From NCBI RefSeq assembly GCF_023515955.1, contig NZ_CP097322.1:3954501-4018500 (forward strand): 64,000 bases of DNA. The letters are read 5' to 3'. The notes below the pieces were generated by a model. That model made no database searches. It was not told the origin of the DNA and saw nothing but the letters and a program-made list of their open reading frames with translations. The DNA is from Streptomyces sp. RerS4. Lineage in GTDB: Bacteria > Actinomycetota > Actinomycetes > Streptomycetales > Streptomycetaceae. Both the position numbers and the translations under genes were made by a program. Below are positions 62,430 to 64,000 of the stretch, one piece after another. Every line of letters begins with the position of its first letter. The first letter of the stretch is position 1.

Positions 62430-62499
62430 GGTCGTGTCTTGTGGCTCATGCCGGGCGTCGCGAGCCCCGCGAGCCCGGCATGAGCCACAAGACACGACC
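62430..62499. repeat. 70-nt near-perfect hairpin in the divergent I9/subtilase region
   Basis: A 27-bp perfect inverted repeat (GGTCGTGTCTTGTGGCTCAT and onward; 62430-62456 with 62473-62499) continues after a 1-nt bulge with TCGCG/CGCGA and an AGCCC loop. It is non-coding and sits 89 bp before the I9 gene and 274 bp before the subtilase gene. The rest of 62342-62772 holds no other gene. Confidence 0.85.
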
Positions 62500-62772
62500 T
62501 GGCCCGACGGCCCCCGCGTCACGGCCCGTACGGGTGAATTCGGGACGGCCGGGGTGGACCCCGTAGCGCGCCCCGGGCGGCGTGCCACGCCACGTGCGTG
62601 AACCTTTTTGCGCGGGTCCGCCGCCCCTTGCGCCAGGTGGACCCGGGCTGTTTCAAGTTCCGCCGGGCCGGCGACCGATGCACCGGGAGTCCGTCCTCGC
62701 GGGGGTTTCACGCCCCGGCGGCGGACGGCTCCAGCCACCGTTCTCCGCCTTCCGCTTCAGGGAGTTGCCTCC

Positions 62773-63960
62773 ATGCGCATGCTCGTCCGTCTGGCCGTCG
62801 CCGCCCTCCTCACGACCACCCCGGCCCTGGCCGCTGGTGCGGCCGCCGCCGACACCCCGGAGCCCACGCCCGTCCCGCTGCACAGCGCCGTCGCCAACGC
62901 CCTGCCCGGCCAGTACATCGTCAGCCTGGACCGGGGCGTCGACGCGACCGCCTTGGCGAACAAGCTCAACCTGAAGCCGTCCTTCGTCTACCGCACGGCC
63001 ATGAACGGCTTCGCCGCCTCGCTCAGCGAGAAGCAGCTGAACTCCGTCCGCACGAGCTTGGGCGTGACGTCGGTCGAGCAGGACGCGACGGCGTCCGCCC
63101 CGCCCACCCCGATCGCCACCCCGTCGGGGCGGGTGCCGGCCAATTCCTGGGGCCTGGACCGCGTCGACCAGAGGGACCTGCCGCTCGACAGCGAGTTCAC
63201 CGTCGGGGGCAACGGCGCCCCGGTGACCGCGTACATCCTGGACACCGGCATCGACTACAAGCACGAGGAGTTCGGCGGCCGGGCCACGTACGGCTTCGAC
63301 GCGATGGGCGACGGCCGGCTGGGCGCGGACTGCAACGGGCACGGCACGCACGTCGCGGGCACGGTCGGCGGCAAGACGTACGGCGTCGCGACGAAGGCCA
63401 ACCTGGTCAGCGTCCGCGTCCTCGGCTGTGACGGCCGGGGCTCGTTCTCGGGGATCATCGCCGGCCTGGACTGGGTGGCCCGCAACGCCCAGCAGCCCGC
63501 CGTCCTCAACGGCTCGCTGGGCGGCGGGTACTCCCAGGCGCTGAACGACGCCGCCAACAACCTGTCGCGGGCGGGCGTCCTTCCGGTCATCGCGGCGGGC
63601 AACGATTCGAGGAACGCCGCCAACTACTCGCCGGCGTCCGCCGAACGGGCGCTCACGGTCGCGGCGAGCAACCGCTACGACGTGGAGACCGCCTTCTCCA
63701 ACTACGGCGAGGTGGTGGACCTCTACGCCCCCGGCCAGGACATCCTCTCGGCCCGCCTCGGTGGCGGCACCGTCGCCCTGAACGGCACCTCGATGGCGGC
63801 CCCGCACGTCGCCGGAGCCGCCGTCCTCTTCAAGCAGAAGCACCCGAACGCCACCCCGGACCAGGTCTTCAACGCGCTGGTGACGAGCTCCACGAAGGAC
63901 AGGCTGAGCTTCCTGGGCACCGGAAGCCCCAACCGCCTCCTGTTCACCGGCGGTCTGTGA
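62773..63960 (+). CDS. Secreted S8 family serine peptidase (subtilase)
   Basis: A 395-aa preproprotein: signal peptide (about 1-26), inhibitor-I9 propeptide (about 47-106), short linker, then the catalytic domain. Triad residues are Asp157 (AYILDTGID), His190 (NGHGTHVAG) and Ser340 (NGTSMAAPHVAG), with oxyanion Asn277 in AAGND. It matches the proteinase-K-like branch. ATG 62773 has AGGGAG 9 nt upstream. There is no C-terminal P-domain. The divergent gene encodes a free copy of the propeptide domain. Confidence 0.93.
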   Translation: MRMLVRLAVAALLTTTPALAAGAAAADTPEPTPVPLHSAVANALPGQYIVSLDRGVDATALANKLNLKPSFVYRTAMNGFAASLSEKQLNSVRTSLGVTSVEQDATASAPPTPIATPSGRVPANSWGLDRVDQRDLPLDSEFTVGGNGAPVTAYILDTGIDYKHEEFGGRATYGFDAMGDGRLGADCNGHGTHVAGTVGGKTYGVATKANLVSVRVLGCDGRGSFSGIIAGLDWVARNAQQPAVLNGSLGGGYSQALNDAANNLSRAGVLPVIAAGNDSRNAANYSPASAERALTVAASNRYDVETAFSNYGEVVDLYAPGQDILSARLGGGTVALNGTSMAAPHVAGAAVLFKQKHPNATPDQVFNALVTSSTKDRLSFLGTGSPNRLLFTGGL

Positions 63961-63964
63961 CCCG

Positions 63965-64000
63965 TCAGAGCGTCCTGACGAAGGCGCTCCAGGCCCGCGC
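63965..64000 (-). CDS. 3' end of a minus-strand gene, cut by the window edge
   Basis: The frame reads ARAWSAFVRTL and a TGA stop, running off the window. The short Trp/Phe-containing end would fit a DUF397-type protein, but 11 residues are too few to be sure. It is convergent with the subtilase gene, 4 bp away. Confidence 0.35.
   Translation of the reverse strand, partial: ARAWSAFVRTL

Overview
This 64 kb window is high-GC actinobacterial DNA that reads as the core chromosome of a Streptomyces. The evidence is the gene content: an RsiG-type c-di-GMP anti-sigma factor, mshA (mycothiol), a phoU/phoR-phoP divergon, carD-ispD-ispF-cysS-rlmB, msiK, a CdgB-type diguanylate cyclase, nagK-nagA with DasR-like sites, otsB/otsA, groEL2 with CIRCE elements, and many leaderless genes with a TANNNT box 6-7 nt before the start codon. 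No CRISPR array, prophage or complete transposon was seen.

Layout. 1-10 kb: rsiG (cut by the window edge), an Eis-like acetyltransferase, a PrmC-like methyltransferase, an ECF41-type sigma factor, a MarR regulator with an MFS exporter, a large unrecognised protein with a TTA codon facing an Xre regulator across a strong palindrome, HbhA-like and DUF2516 proteins, and a secreted YVTN beta-propeller. 10-22 kb: a receiver-PP2C phosphatase, an NlpC/P60 hydrolase, a methyltransferase, mshA, a YbjN protein, an MFS protein, gpmA, a 49-aa Cys-rich peptide, phoU, phoR-phoP and an LpqE-like lipoprotein. 22-33 kb: carD, ispD, ispF, cysS, rlmB, a DoxX protein, a nucleotidyltransferase, msiK, tRNA-Thr(TGT) and a flavin oxidoreductase. 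33-46 kb: a damaged GNAT/quinone reductase locus, a pentapeptide-repeat protein, senR-senS facing hbpS across a repeat-rich spacer, an M1 peptidase, terD, an ArfB-like hydrolase, a flavin reductase, cdgB and a CBM35 membrane protein. 46-52 kb: a frameshifted PfkB kinase, nagA, nagK and an orphan sugar-binding lipoprotein. 52-64 kb: otsB, a small palindromic MITE, otsA, gpgS, a SAM-I riboswitch with thrC-cysO, a cold-shock gene, groEL2, a GNAT, a Uma2 protein, trpF, and a subtilase facing a free-standing propeptide-like inhibitor.

Themes. Both a c-di-GMP maker (cdgB) and a c-di-GMP-responsive anti-sigma factor (rsiG) are present. Amino-sugar metabolism is tied together by three DasR-like sites (msiK, nagK, sugar-binding protein). 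The thrC-cysO pair behind a SAM riboswitch looks like a sulfur-assimilation unit rather than a plain threonine gene. Trehalose and glucosylglycerate genes are adjacent. Two genes carry one-base deletions in G/C runs, either real decay or assembly error. Everything comes from reading the sequence; no database searches were run.
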